From Siphonodentalium dalli (taxonomy: Eukaryota; Mollusca; Scaphopoda; Gadilida; Siphonodentaliidae): a stretch of DNA of 64,000 nucleotides. The DNA lies in NCBI GenBank assembly GCA_032622095.1, contig CP136068.1, positions 53,714,025 through 53,778,024 of the forward strand, in the 5' to 3' direction. The notes beneath the pieces were generated by a model, which made no database searches, was not told where the DNA came from, and saw only the letters and a list, made by a program, of their open reading frames with translations. Position 1 is the first letter of the stretch. Each line of letters begins with the position of its first letter. The position numbers were made by a program, and so were the translations under genes. Positions 44,904-58,435 of this stretch are shown one piece after another.

Positions 44904-46092
44904 ATGCCCATGCTTGTATTAAAAGTGGGATACATAAACTTCCAAATGTTTCATCTGCTTGAAATATGCGTTAGAAATCTGCCTTAATTTAAATCACATT
45001 GAAAATGAAATCATTTTCTTTTATTTTGGCTATTTACAATCAGATTATGGTACTGACATATATAGCAATGTCCAAAGTGGTCACAGAACAGACGTCAATT
45101 TGAGCGCAAATCTAATTCTATTTACCCTTTGCTACTTTTGCCAAATGATGTTTTCCCCTGTATGCAAGATTTCTGCAAAACCATGTCACACTTTAAATGT
45201 CATTGTCAGAGTGACTCCCTCAGTTACTGTTACAGTGAAAAAAAGTCTTCGTGGGTAGAACACTTTATTTAACTTTGTTCAACTGATTAAATTATAATAC
45301 ATTTCTTTGACCCCGTAATGGCATAATTTACATTGAATTGGTCATGTTCGCATGTATCCGTTGATTATATGATACCGAGGATTTCTGAAACGTTGGTTAG
45401 CCTGGGGTATACATCTGAGAACCTCTAACGGGAAGAATTACAGCGACTTCCACCCAATAACATACTAACGTTTTTCAATACCATTGCACACACTTTGTCC
45501 GAACGAAACAACTCTATTTTGTCTAGAGCTAATGCAGTATATACATAATTGAATGTGTTAATTCGCGGCCATCTTGTTAACTAGCTCGTTGAGAGAAGTC
45601 TCTATATCAACGGCGAGATTTGTAGATCGGGGTTACTCGGATCAAAGTTCCAATCTTGGATATCCATGCAAATCAACGTTTTGGAAATTCTGGGTACCGG
45701 GTACTCTATTCAATGGAAACACACGAACCTGAATAGTCGGCCCGTCATTTACTACATACCAACATCACAGTGGCTAAACAAACATATAATCGGAAAAATT
45801 CTATTTAAGAACATAAATACTACAGAAGAATCAAAACAACACCATAAAAACAAGTTTTTAGACCGGATAGACGGTTTCCCAACAGCAATAAACGTCAGTA
45901 TAAATTGTACATACACATTTGCCGATCGCAAGCGGACTCCATTTGAGCGAAGGACTCTTTTCTATAGATAAAAACGGCCTTTGATCACTTCAGAATATAA
46001 ATTTTCTCGCAAACATTCCCTCTTCAAATGTCATTTTAACACATATAAAGCATCTGTCGGAAATCCCACTATATTGCAACAGAAAGGCAGTT
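44904..46092. other. interval with unrecognised frames
   Basis: The + strand frames at 44959-45258 and 45666-45971 have no recognised domain and no obvious splice context. Confidence 0.3.
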
Positions 46093-47638
46093 GTGTGTGC
46101 AACATATATTGACATTACCTTGGCTCGAGTGTATTCTCAATATGAAAGTAGAGACTATTTATTTGGACACCCCACTCGTCAGTCTCTGTACGCCTAGTTG
46201 TTTACGTTGCAGATCACTAGTTTGTCAAAAATATGTACGTAAAGTTGCGATAATGGGATTTGTGTGCAAAGACGAAACCATGAATTAGGTTTCCATATTA
46301 GACATGTTCCACCTCCCGATGGTAATTATTAACCTTCAGTCACACGACGAAGGTGCACATGTTCCCTTCCACATCCGTTTTCCAATTTCTCGACAAAATT
46401 TGTTCTTATATCAAGCACCGAACGTAACTATATGTATTAATATATACCGTTCTGAAATCTTTAAGTGTATTTGTAATCTATTTTAAAATGTATTAATACA
46501 TTTAATTACATGATGTATATAGTTCCTCGAAAAGCATGGTACGTAATTGAATACTTCTGCTCTACAAGTATACATATCATGCATATTACTTCTCGTTTTC
46601 CGGTGACTCAAGAGATGAAACTCTAGCTTTTCAATATAAGTACCAAAAGCATTTCAAATAAAATTAAGTAAACATAATATAATAATGTAGAATTAAACTT
46701 ATTGAAAAACATAAAACTTCAAGTCTTGAATGTTCGTTATCAGCACTTGGAGTGATTTGTTGATATAAGCGACAGGAAACTGAAATTTGCATGAACAATC
46801 AATATCGACATCGCATGACCTCTCTTAACGGGATACCTCTTTACATAACACACTTTTTCAGATCGATATTATGATCAGAAGACATATTTAGGCACAGTGA
46901 GCCGTAAAATACAGTCTATCTCTCCAGTTAACGAACATTGACAATTGCGATATTGTCGTCCCAATTATGATACAATTTGTCTTATCCACACATATCTTAG
47001 CCAAGTCTACTTATGTGGACATCTGTGGTTTTATTGGAGACACTGTGTCTAAAATGTGGGCATATATAGTCCTGTATCCAGGGAATTTGTGATTGTTTTG
47101 GGTTTTCAATATGAATCTAAATCGAACTACCAATGCATGGGCAGGGTGGGGTTGGGGGTAATTTTCTCCAATCGTTGGTCTGTGAGTCTCTGCCGGAAAA
47201 TTCCAACCGAAGAGGTGCAACTCGAAAAGCTAGCACTTGTAGGACTTTTCTGGGCTGGCCAGTGTATGTTTTATTAGTAAATTCCCACGTATACACAATT
47301 TCAACACAGAATATAACATACAGCCCCCACCCCAAATACAGTTTGTTACTTGCCGAGTGGAATAAAAGTCGCTAAATGTTAATAAGAATACCATGTATGA
47401 TTTATACAGAGTCTATAAGTTCAATGGCGTGACATTTCGAAGATATAGTTATGTTTAAATGGGTCGAAAGGAACATATCATTACTGTACGATTCCTGTAC
47501 AACGTCGCAACTGACGATTGTCGTCGTACACAACTAGGCGTACAGAGACTGACGAGTGGGTTGTCCAAATAGATAGTCTCTACTTTCAGATTGTGAATAC
47601 ACCCGAGCCAAGGTAATGTCAATATATGTTGCACACAT
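46093..47638. mobile_element. 1.55-kb element with ~125-bp terminal inverted repeats
   Basis: TGTGTGCAACATATATTGAC and on through ACCTTGGCTCGAGTGTATTC at 46093-46216 is the reverse complement of 47515-47638. The interior is AT-rich. No transposase was recognised, so it would be non-autonomous. Confidence 0.75.
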
Positions 47639-47943
47639 AACCAGCACCCACCCACCCCCACTAGATTTAATAAGTAACCGTTAATTAGTATATATAGAAT
47701 TATCCGGCGATATAATCCATAATTTAAAATTTGCCATTACATCGCTGAATTGAAGGTCATTCTGATACAAGTTGCATGTTATATACCAAATCAGTAATTT
47801 GGGGCGGCATGTTCATGTGATGAACTCAATAAGCAAACATGTAAGTTGTTTGTTAAGATCATTATCCGAACATTCCCAGTAGTGTAGGCAGTTAGCGACA
47901 AAAAATGCTCGGATCGATACAAGTCGGATAAAAGCGCCATTTT

Positions 47944-50900
47944 TTAGTATCTTGTAGGACAGCATCTCTAGTCTAGGAATTTTCTCAAGAACCAACTTTT
48001 TGACCGACGTAGAGCCGAAAATTCAAGATGGCGTCCAAGATGGCCGCCAGTTTGACGGTGGCACACCTAATAGATCTGCTTCTCGATTTGATATGGTAAA
48101 CATGATGAATTTCCCCACATTGTATAATAATGGTGTTTATAGAATAACAACCTTGACTCTTAGTCGAAAAATGGCCACAATTATTCAAGATGGATGCCAA
48201 AATGGCGGCCAAAACATGAGAAATTGGGTTTTTTCATTATTTTGTTATTAAATACTTTACAATTTTCGAGATAATATAAGAGAAGATATCAACTATGTGT
48301 TCATTATTTGATGTGATAACTTCTGTGGAAAAGTCATGCACATTAAAGGTGAAGTAGTATTGTTCGTTCTGGTAGTAATGTGAGATAGAATATGTGCTAT
48401 ATAAAATGAATGAAATTATTCTCAGACTGTGTTTAATTCTGTAAATGCTTAATAACCAACCGTGAATGACACTAATGTCACCAATTATATTTGCGACACT
48501 ACTATATGGTTGGATCAATTGAATACAACTTTGTATGTCGAGATGTTTACGAATAAAAAATCAATTTAGTAGTGGATTTACCACGAATTTAGGAAACACT
48601 AAACGACAGACCCCATATTCTTCAAACTCAATTTGGTTCTCAAAAAACAAGAACATATGGAAGGTATTCTGCAACATATCTTCATCATCAGGCCTCGTAT
48701 TCAAATTACCAATACTTAAATTCAGTGTTTTATGTCAAATTATACACAAAATGATTGAAGCATATACTCGAAAGTATATTTGAGTTCGGAATAAGAAATA
48801 ATATTATTTCCTTGTATCATATAGTGTCCTCAATTATTCCCGCAACAGAACATGAAGCAATCATGCGAATAGCACATATTCAACAGTATATACATTAGTG
48901 CAATGTATTGCATATATATGCATATGTATAATTTTGTATGTTCTATTGTTGCTGGGATATACTCCATGGGGCCATGTTGTGGGAAGACGGGATCAGCAAA
49001 TATTAAACTACACTTTGTTTTAATAAATTGAATTGACAATTCACTACTCACAACCACATCTGCACAACTACGTACATGGAAGTTTGCTTTTTGAACATTT
49101 GCACCTGGAACAAACCGATTTGCAAACACAGTTATTCAATTCGGTGCACACTCTCGCCACTTCTGTGGTTGTCATCCATACAGGAACAAAATAATCATTA
49201 TACCCACCAGAAGGAGTCACATTGGGGGGGGGGGACTGTTTCACCAGAATCAATTATATCACCCTTCCGGTTCCGTCTCCATCAAATTAAGTTCCGACTC
49301 TTTCGCGGTTTGTTAAAAAAATATTCGATAGGTTTTGATAGGTTGTTTATACACTGACTGTCAATACAGAAAGTATTCTCCAATAACAATCGACAGATTC
49401 GGTCTTTGTATGTGCAAAAATCGGGTGCTTGTTGTGCACATTTAGAGACGTGCATTTGAGTGTATTTCCCACGAGAATTAAGCAGCAGTTTGATGCTCAG
49501 ATTTTATTACATTCAATTTGGGCTGGAACTTGTCAGGTTTTATGATAGAAAATGTGGTTATTATAGTGTTCGATCATACAGAGATATATGTTCCAGCCCA
49601 ACTAAAAGTGTCAAGGCCGATAAACTTATCAAATTGCTGCTTAATTTAAATAGGAAATGCACAAAAATGCATTATGCCTCTAAGTGTGCACAAAATTGCT
49701 GATTTCGCATTATTATCATCAATAAGCACGAGCAAAGACCTAATCTACGGATATTTGTTTAGAAAATAGTTCTGTTTTGACATTTAGTGTATAAATGGCG
49801 GTCAAAACTTTGAAAATATTTGTTTTAAATCGCGAAAGAGTCGGGACTTAGTTCGATAGAGACAGAACCAGAAAGGCGATAGAATCGATTCTTGTGAAAT
49901 AGTTTTCCCCCAGTGAGTCAGATGCTGGACACTTTGCATCTATTATGGGGCTTACAGTCCATATACCAACCTGATATATACTAGTAGCACGATTTATTTG
50001 GTGGTAACTGTTCGTGTGCACGGCCTTTGCTGAACATTTCATGTCTATCTTCATTAACTGAGGTCATGTTCGCAGATTTGTCATAAACAATCACGACGAA
50101 ATGCTAAATACACACAAATAGTGGTGATGGAACATTAAGTACCACAAAAGGATTCCTCGTAATTGACATCAAGCATTCTGTTAGCCATGGGTAAGCTTTT
50201 CAATCATCCCAAAATGTGCGCTTGCCCTTACCAAAGAAAAAGGAAGTTGAGTCGCATCCTGATATCGCATGGAAATTATGTAATATTGGAAGTTGAATTT
50301 TTTTCTGAGCCCAATTGAATTGTACATATCAACTATGTTGCGGATAACATGGGATTTAGACTTGCCGAGAGACACAGTTTAAAATCTTTGCATTGGAGTA
50401 GCATAACATGCAGATGTCACAACAGAATCACGATAATATCCTTGTCAACAGTACGAACAATAATCGATGAATAATGAGTGTGTAGCATATGAGATATATG
50501 TCCGACTAATCTACTGTCAGCTTCTTCATACGTATATCCAAAGAGTATAGGTTACACATTTGGACGGTGTCACCATCCTCCGTTACGAAGATGGTTTTCC
50601 CTGTTAGGGTTTCCAATTTAAAGAGACATTCATTGACCAATGCAAACAATTCTTGCCTGTTGTGGTGTTTCTGAGAAAGTCATTCCAATTCGGTTGATTT
50701 TTTGAAGTAAGCCCCAACCTTACCTCGAATGCCACAACCACGTTTCTCTCACGTTCCTGTTTCGATACTACCCTATATTTACCTGTCCAAAACCAAGTCA
50801 ATACTTCTACAATCTGCGAGCTGCATCATAACATATGGAATAAACTTTGTGCTGATATACATTGAGAAGGTAAGCCCGACTTCAGGTGTCAGTAAATGTA

Positions 50901-52632
50901 TCAGAGCACCTCCGTCGAACACCTTACACTCGACCTTTGGATTTGGCTCTGCAGTTTCTATGCAGTTTGAATCAGATGGGACCTTCATGCAGCTTAGGAA
51001 GTCACATTTATTACCGCCCCTCCTTTTATAGATGGGGGAATCGCTGGTTTTGGTGTGAGAAGAACATATATTTCATATGCTACAAACCGATAATTCATCG
51101 ATTATTGTTCACACTGTTGACACATATATTATCGTGATCATGTTGGGACATCTGCATGCTATGCTTCTTCAATGCAAACATTTGAAACTGTTTGTCTTTC
51201 GAGAAGTCTAAATCCCATGTTACCTACAACATAGTTGATATGTGCAATTCAATGGGCTAAACAAAATTCAACTGTACTTCCAATATTCCATCCGATATCA
51301 GGATGCGACTCAACTTCCCATTTCCTTGGTAAGGGTAAGCGCAATTTTGGGATGCTTGTAAAGCTTAGCTCACAGAATGCTTGATGCCAATTACGAGGAA
51401 TCCCTGTGTGGTTCTTGATGTTTCATCACCACTATTGAGTGTATTTAGCATTTCGTTGAGATTGTTTATGACAAATCTGTGAACCTGACCTCAGTTAATG
51501 AAGCTAGACATGAAATGTTCAATACCACCAACGAGGAACATGCTCTTTCAAATGAATATCGTGCTATATATATCAGACTGGTATCTGGACTGTAAGCCCC
51601 ACAGTAGATGCAAAGTTTCCAACACCTGACTTCTTTGGATGGAAATTGATTGACAGTTCTTTTGTTACTGTATGGATGACAACCTAGACGCAGCTAGAGA
51701 GTGCACAGAGTTGACTAAATGTGTTTGCATATCGGTTTGTTTCAGGTGAAAATGTTCAAGAAGCAAACTTCCATGTACGAAGTTGTGCAGCCGTGTGGTT
51801 GTGAGAAGTGAATTGTTCAATTCAGTTTTTTTAAAACAAAGTGCATTTTAAAATTTCATAGTATTTATAATTTGAATACGAGTCCGGATGATGAAGATGT
51901 GTTGCAGAATACCTTCCATGTGTTCCTGTTTTGAGAACCAAATTGAGTTTGACGATTATGGGTTTTGTCATTTGGTGTTTCCTAATTTCGTGGTAAATCC
52001 ACTACTAAATTGTTATTTGTAAATATCTCGATATTAAAATGTTTATTCAATTTATCCAACCATATAGTAGTGTCGCAAATAGAATTGAAGACATCAGAGC
52101 CATTCATGGTTCGTTTCTAAGCATTTACAGAATGAAAACCTGTCGGAGAATAATTTTGCTCATTTACATAGCACATATTCTACCTCACATTTGTACCAGA
52201 ACAAACTACACTACTTCGCCTTTAGTGTGCATGACTCTTTCACAGAGGTTATTCCATCGAATAGTCAACACATTGTTGATAGCTTCTCTTATATTATCTC
52301 TAAAATTGTAAAGTATTTAAACAAAAATAAGGAAAAAAAAAAACATTTCCATGTTTTTGCCGCCATTTTGGCATCCATCTTGAATAATTGTGGCCATTTT
52401 TCAACTAAAAGTGGGGGCTATTATTCGATAACCACCATTCTTATATAATAGGGTGGAATTCGTTATGTTAAACATATAAAATTGAGAAGCAAAGCTATTA
52501 AGTGTACCACCGTCAAACCGGCGGCCATCTTGGACGCCATCTTAAATTTTCGGCTCTACGTCGGTCAAAAAGTTGGTTCTTGAGAAAATTCCTTGACTAG
52601 AGATGCTGTCCAACAAGATATTAAAAAAATAA
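47944..52632. repeat. 4.7-kb imperfect palindrome (long inverted arms)
   Basis: Segments of the left arm (48000, 48250, 48500, 48660, 49080, 49900, 50200, 50440) reappear in reverse complement and order in the right arm (52570, 52330, 52070, 51930, 51790, 51620, 51300, 51080). The left arm is longer because of extra material around 49130-49850. Identity is moderate to high (CAAGATGGCGTCCAAGATGG CCGCC at 48026 against its complement at 52520). Unique spacer: about 50500-51060. It resembles a large foldback transposon or an inverted duplication. Confidence 0.8.
50515..50990 (-). pseudogene. broken fragment of a widespread repeat-associated protein family
   Basis: Three - strand frames read as one protein with frameshifts. 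First (50988-50779): VPSDSNCIETAEP, VFDGGALIHLLTPEVGLTFS, IPYVMMQL and IDLVLDRY. Second (50795-50640): VVSKQERERN then NQPNWNDFLRNTTTGK. Third (50640-50515): LETLTGKTIFVTEDGDTV. The order D-G-A-A-I-hydrophobic-H, F-x-x-Y, D-x-V-x-D-R-Y, basic block, N-W-x-x-F-L is that of large uncharacterised proteins scattered in many copies in cnidarian, molluscan and fish genomes. The function of the family is unknown to me. It occupies the spacer of the palindrome and is clearly inactive. Confidence 0.6.
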
Positions 52633-54869
52633 ATTTTACGAAGGAAAAGATTTTTATAGACGGTCGACCTTAATATTGTATCGACCTGCGACCGGGGTCA
52701 GCGGTTTAGAAATTTCGAGGTCAAGTGAACAGCTGAGCGCCAACCACGAGAAAGTCGGGTACCTTAATTGATTGATTGTCTTCGTGGTGACGTTGTCGAT
52801 ATCCGACTGCCCATTCAAACGAATTTCGCACAGACCACAAGGTCAATAATTTCTCGCTCCTGTTTCGAGATACCTTTGGGTCTACTGTTGTATCATCACC
52901 ATCTATGTGTTTGCTATGTGTGCAGTCTATTCCAGTCTGGGGATGCTGTCTTGAAATGATTGTCTGTGTTCATGTGAGATGCGTGGTTAACCAGAGCGGT
53001 GTTAGGCTTATGCATGACGTTTGCAAAAATGCTATGAGGACTTATACAGGTAATATGAACTTTCCATTGACCCTGCCCACCAGGAATGAGAATTCATTGA
53101 CTGCCAAAGCTGACTCAATCAATTTAATGTCAGGCTCGAGGACAGTTATCTTGAATGGACCACTATACCCCTTTGACTAGTTTCTAGGGCTATGTTTGAA
53201 GATTAAGGTTTTCGTCATTCCATTCTTATTTTTCACAGGTATATTTGGATTGAGACATTTGACTTGGCATTCAGCTAGGTTTCCCGTAGGCGAGAGCCCA
53301 CCTTGTTAGGAGCTCCATCACTGTTTTAGCTCCAATTCATCGGGGCAGCCACCCTTTATCCGTTGCACGCGAATATGTGGCGATTTGCTTTTTATGACTA
53401 CTTTGTGGTGGGTTGCCAGGTGCGCAATGCAGTGGGCTGGCTCTTCAGCGGATGGCAAGTTTGGTCAATGTGGCCACGGCGGATTACACCCTACATCCCG
53501 ATGAGCACTAATTACTCACCGGCCTAGAATGGATGAACTTAATGTTTTTCACACATAATATTCAATAATCAACAAAGTTCTCGTCAGTATAAGCTCTATG
53601 TGTGTGTCTGATAACCGACAATTTCTCGATTACTTTATATTTCCATTTTATAAACCGTACTTTTCTTCGCGATTGTTTTCTTACAGTGCACCAAACTAGC
53701 ATTGACCGGAAGCGATCCCCCACCGTGAGTCCGTCGTGAAATATGACATATTTCGTCGGAATACGGTACTTTCCCATTTATAAATTTGTTTTTTAATATA
53801 TAAAACATGTAAGTTTTCTAGTTATGTACTTTGGGTCTTACTACGACATCTTGTAATCTCGCTTTCGACTGGAGTAGTAATTCTAATCTTTTAGAGTATC
53901 AACATTTTCATCTGTAAACGGTACAAAACTTATATAAATCGTGGATAATCAGGCGATGAAATTAATTCCAACGACTTGAACAAACGGTCAGCATCTATTT
54001 CACATCTTACATTTGCCCGATAGACGGATCGATTTGCTTTCGTGGCAGAATTTCATGTACCTGCCACGAATTCATAAATGACAACATCAGGAACATGTGT
54101 CTACAATAGAAATATGGCGACTAGCTCCCCAAGAGAAACTGACTGACAGGTTTTAGCGGACGTTTTTCACACGTTACCGTAAACACTAATCAAAAGAATT
54201 GTTCCTTGGCGCTTCATTGTATGTCACTTTTCATAATGGGCTGACTAATGTTACTGTTGAGATATAGTTTTTTTTTTTACATTTGACTGCCCAAACATTG
54301 TCATAATAGTGCAGATATCTTCTGTTTCCAAGTCACTTTTCTGGTACATAAAGCTTTTTAGTTCACATCTATTAGTGCCCCCCCCTTTACCACGATGTAT
54401 GCTCTAATTTTTCTCATGTTGTTATGTCTATTTATGTCTGATTTTAGGTGGACAGGGGCATTTTTGTCAGCCCGTTTGTTCGACATTTTTCGTGAAACGG
54501 ACTTTTCCATCCCCTTAATTCAATTCCGTTGGGTTATTCTGGTCATCATATAGGATATTCGCGTTGTTCCTATTACAAAATCTGTTACATAATAGTTATG
54601 TATGCGGGCACATAGGTTATCATGTAGATTGAGCGGATTTCTACGACACTATGGTCATGTTCAAAATAATTATTATTTTAGATTTGATCATTGTGGTCCA
54701 GTGAGCGGGGTTTGTGCTATGAGGGCTAATTAGCCTCACGAGGACTGAACTCGTTTGGGTCGTGATTCTTTCGCGTTAACTTTACTCAGACGAGATTGGT
54801 TGCATACATGCTTACTTATCAATGAATTTATAGTAACTTATGCCTTCCTTCAAGGTTGGGGCAGACCAT
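52633..54869. other. noncoding interval
   Basis: GC content is slightly higher at 53240-53520, where no sustained frame was found. TTGAGATATAG followed by T10 is at 54267. No gene recognised. Confidence 0.35.
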
Positions 54870-55415
54870 TTGCCATGGCAGGATTCTCATCGTGACAATT
54901 AATACTATATGGGTATCACCCGCAGTCTATCAATATCCTATGAATTTTGGGTAGATCCCACCACATTGCGACCGGTTGCCATAGCACCTTCTTTGCGGAA
55001 ATTTATGAGGTTGGGGGCTGTAATTTCGCTATATGCTGTTATGTTTGAATATAATATAAATGGTTTTTCTAAAGCTAAATGATCCAGGGCTATTTTCCAA
55101 CATCTTGAACTAACCTTGCTCTCAAATCTTCCTTCAGCCTGTGGGCGCCATTCAAAATGGCCACCGAACCACCCTTTCTAATGTTACAATGCTTACTTTT
55201 CTATAACTTTATAGCCATGTACGCGTTAATTTCATGCTGTGTCCGACTATTTGGCATGACGGAATTATCCAGGTGACAACTCATGTTATACGGGTCATCA
55301 GTCGTGGTCTATACATCCTCCAAAATAATTTGGTCAATGCCCCCAATTTGCGTCCGGTTGACGGGGCAACCCATTTTCGGAAAGTTATGCGTTTGGGGGC
55401 TGTATTTGCGCTTTC
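54870..55415. repeat. degenerate ~380-bp tandem duplication
   Basis: AATTAATACTATATGGGTATCACCCGCAGTC, TTTTGGGTAGATCCC, GCGACCGGTTGCC and GAGGTTGGGGGCTGTAATTT CGCT (54895-55035) have diverged counterparts at 55270-55412 (CGTCCGGTTGACG, GCGTTTGGGGGCTGTATTTG CGCT). The frames at 55234-55470 lie in this repeat. Confidence 0.65.
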
Positions 55416-55559
55416 CGAGATGTCGACATGCGACATTTTGAAACAAAAGCAATTAATTGCCACATACTAGGGTCCAGGAATATATTTAAAATACTCGCGT
55501 TTCTTGTCTTTCCGCGGAAGTGGTAAAGATTCGCCTGCCATGGAGATTTCCAACCGAAG

Positions 55560-56400
55560 TCTTGTCTGCGCGTCTATGACTTCGGCTTCTCGGCGCCAAC
55601 ATTTTGGAACAATGACGTCACGGAGTCACGCGACCCCCGCGTGCCGCCAAAGATAGGTTACATCTTCCTGGACCCCTCGCTGCGTGATCGGCCTATCGAC
55701 TGAATACCTGATACTAGGCGCAAACATTTAATTATAACCGATTCATTCGCTTCTTTCAAGTGCATGGATTGGGAAACGGACAACAAGTCTCAGCCTTTTC
55801 CGACGACATTCGGCAAGTTCCTTGTTACGTGCGCTCGCGCAACAGTATGGCGATCAGACGGATTCGAACCTTGGTGTCGCTCTACTCCGTTTCACTCCAT
55901 GACGTCACCAAAAAACGACGTAAAACCTCGTGGCGTTCTGACATTTTTACTGTGCCGCGTTTTTGCTATGTTTATTTTATGTGTTTTCGATTATTTGTTT
56001 GTCGCCGATTTCGCCATTTGTCGGGATTCCCCGTTTCTATATTTAAAACTGGCATGCTCGTAGTGAGCCTCGGTTTCGATTTTTTCTCCCAGGTCAAAAT
56101 TCGTCCGAGTTATGACAATAATAGATCGACCTACATTTTCTCCATCAGAACTCCACATCAAAGAGTCTATGGACTCCTTCGGGACCTACCTAGACTTCAT
56201 TTGGGTATTTTTACTTATATTTGGGAAGTTTGATCGTTTTTGGTTCGTGCGAAGACCTCTTTTTATCATGCGGGAAAAGACATTCAAAACGCGATTTCGT
56301 AATTCGACGCAATTGGCTGCATAGCCTAACCGTCAACCGAGTTCCGGGTCACATACGACGAATGACGTAACGCAAAACTTTACGCATTGGTTGACATCGT
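55560..56400. promoter_or_regulatory. CpG-rich segment with CRE-like sites (possible promoter)
   Basis: CpG density rises sharply relative to the flanks. ATGACGTCACGGAGTCACGCG at 55612, ATGACGTCACCA at 55900 and ATGACGTAACG at 56363 are CRE/ATF-like sites. A B-box-like GGATTCGAACC at 55859 (minus strand GGTTCGAATCC) was also seen. Three overlapping + strand frames (157, 99 and 70 codons) have no recognised domain. It could be the promoter/first exon of an unseen gene or a repeat with high CpG. Confidence 0.3.
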
Positions 56401-57130
56401 TTGAAGAGCTTATTGTTACATAAAATGATCGTTATTGATTAATTATTGATTAATTCTTGATATTTATTGTTGCATATTGGCTGTTATCAATATTTACATC
56501 AATGGTTTTAATTATTTCTTATAATTGCTCCTTCGGTCAACTTTGACTATCGGAAAATGAAAATGAAAATATGCCGCTGTAAATACAAATGTAATCGATA
56601 TTAAAGTCTCATCCTTTCGGCAACATGGAATTGGTTTTAATTAAATGATTAATATTGTAATTTGCCTTTTATCGGTGATGAAATGCGATATGGTAATTGT
56701 CTTGTTTTGCTAACATTAAATTAAATTACATAAATTAAGTAAAATACAGTGAAATTATTTTTTAATTATTACCTTGTTGCGCACGTTGGCATCTCTCTGA
56801 GTGCATTTTAGTTTCTTTTTGGTTTCGTGAGTTACGTCATTGCAGTAGGGTCCTCAAGCTAATCGGCCGTAGCTCTTTACATAAAACATCACCAGCAATA
56901 CGCTCACTTGTATATATTTACTTCTCGATTCGGGACGCAGATTTCGGCGACTATACAACAAACCCATTTGTCATGGAGGGCCGCTGGATTTAATTAATCT
57001 ATCATAATGACAGTGTCTTCTATCAGTTTGGATTTAAATAAAACACAAACGTAACAATACAAAACAAGACACAAGATGTCAGCATAACTCACTTTCTAAC
57101 AATCGTGTGAGGAGGTACTCACAAGTGAGT
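56401..57130. other. AT-rich noncoding interval
   Basis: ATTGATTAATTATTGATTAAT and similar simple sequence. No gene. Confidence 0.4.
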
Positions 57131-57164
57131 CAGCACTTCTCCTTCTTCCCCCGGGCGGACAGCT

Positions 57165-57990
57165 CGGGTGACCCGTACACTCGTATGGTTACAGGTTGTA
57201 CAAAATCGGTCCCCCATGATAGGTTGCTCTTTGAACTCGAATGGGAGAAGCTGGACAGTAGGCGGTATGTTAAACGAATGAGTATATTTTACGATATTGC
57301 AAACAGCAAAGCCCCCGCCTACTTAACTCGGCTTCTTCCGTCAAAGGTTAAGGATAACTGATTACGAACTGAGAAATACATCAAATTTATATCGTCCCAT
57401 TTCAAATAGCAAATGAACAGATAACACTTTCTTCCCCATATGCGTTATGGATTGGAACAAATTGGCGGACAAAATAAATAACACAAAAAAAACAAACGAA
57501 CAAACAAACAAACACAGGATGAAACATTCCACTCGATAGGTTCAAGAAAGCACTAGTAACTAAGCCATTCCAACTACCAACATGTTTTTCATATGGTAAA
57601 CAGCTATTAAACATCCTTCATTGTAAACAGTGGTGTGAATGTGTTAATCTCCAAGCTGATAAACTTAAAAATTATATAGCAATTTCTGCTACAGGTAGGT
57701 GGGGACATTCTGTAGCGAATGCTTTCCACTAATGTTTTGTATGCCAACCACACTTTGAAGAAAGAATTACACGCCGTAATAATCTTCTGCGCTTTCATAT
57801 ACAGTCAGTTATGGCACTTATATTTGGGGACCCGAACTTCGAACAATTATAAACTGAACATATATCTTTCAAGCTGTGCAAAATTACTTCCGAGATACAA
57901 CTCAAGAGGAAAATCCGACAAAGTTCTGTTAAGGCGCTCGAATCATTTGAATGCAAATTGTACAAATGTTAACAATGCACCATGAGGTAC
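57165..57990 (+). pseudogene. decayed CR1/L2-like LINE ORF2 fragment
   Basis: The frame to 57361 contains TRMVTGCTKSVPHDRLLFEL EWEKLDSRR and then ANSKAPAYLTRLLPSKV. This matches the same C-terminal ORF2 region as the 9-kb LINE (RIVTGATRSV, YLDDRRKQ, APPYISNMVP). After 57361 the homology continues only in pieces with stops and shifts (SPYALWIGTNW, then RFKKALVTKPF). No 3'UTR end could be fixed. Confidence 0.65.
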
Positions 57991-58435
57991 ATGTATCACA
58001 TTTAAAACAGCTACTTGCAATCATTAATGAAATTATTTAGAATTGGTGGGGTGCTGAGACTATACACTATACTTCACATAATATACTATGATCCACTGTA
58101 TGTATACACTTGTACATTATATTATACCTATCGTGTTGACAACCCACATTATTATGTATCGGTGTTAAAACGGAAATTGGGAGAGGGGGTTATGTATAAG
58201 TGGATCGCACTTGTCCTCCAATCCCAATATGTATTGTTATATACTTATTGGTAATAAATATGTTTACAGGAATACGGTCCTGAAAAAACAACAATAATAT
58301 TTTCTTTCAATATACCGAAAATACATATATAAAATGTCCATTGGGCGCATATCATCTAATATTCGGCCGCCAATCGTTCTTTTTATAACGACTAAATAAA
58401 AAATTCCGAAGTTAGCCGAAGATTTTGTTGTCGAC
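57991..58435. other. AT-rich noncoding interval
   Basis: No gene or repeat recognised. Confidence 0.35.

Noticed and set aside
53240-53520. GC-richer segment considered as a structural RNA or exon
   Set aside because: No sustained frame, no recognised RNA fold or conserved box.
55855-55925. tRNA gene on the - strand from the GGTTCGAATCC word
   Set aside because: No cloverleaf or convincing A box; at most a degenerate tRNA-derived SINE.
55760-56233. 157-codon + strand frame
   Set aside because: Overlapped by other open frames of similar length in the same CpG-rich patch, no domain and no splice context.
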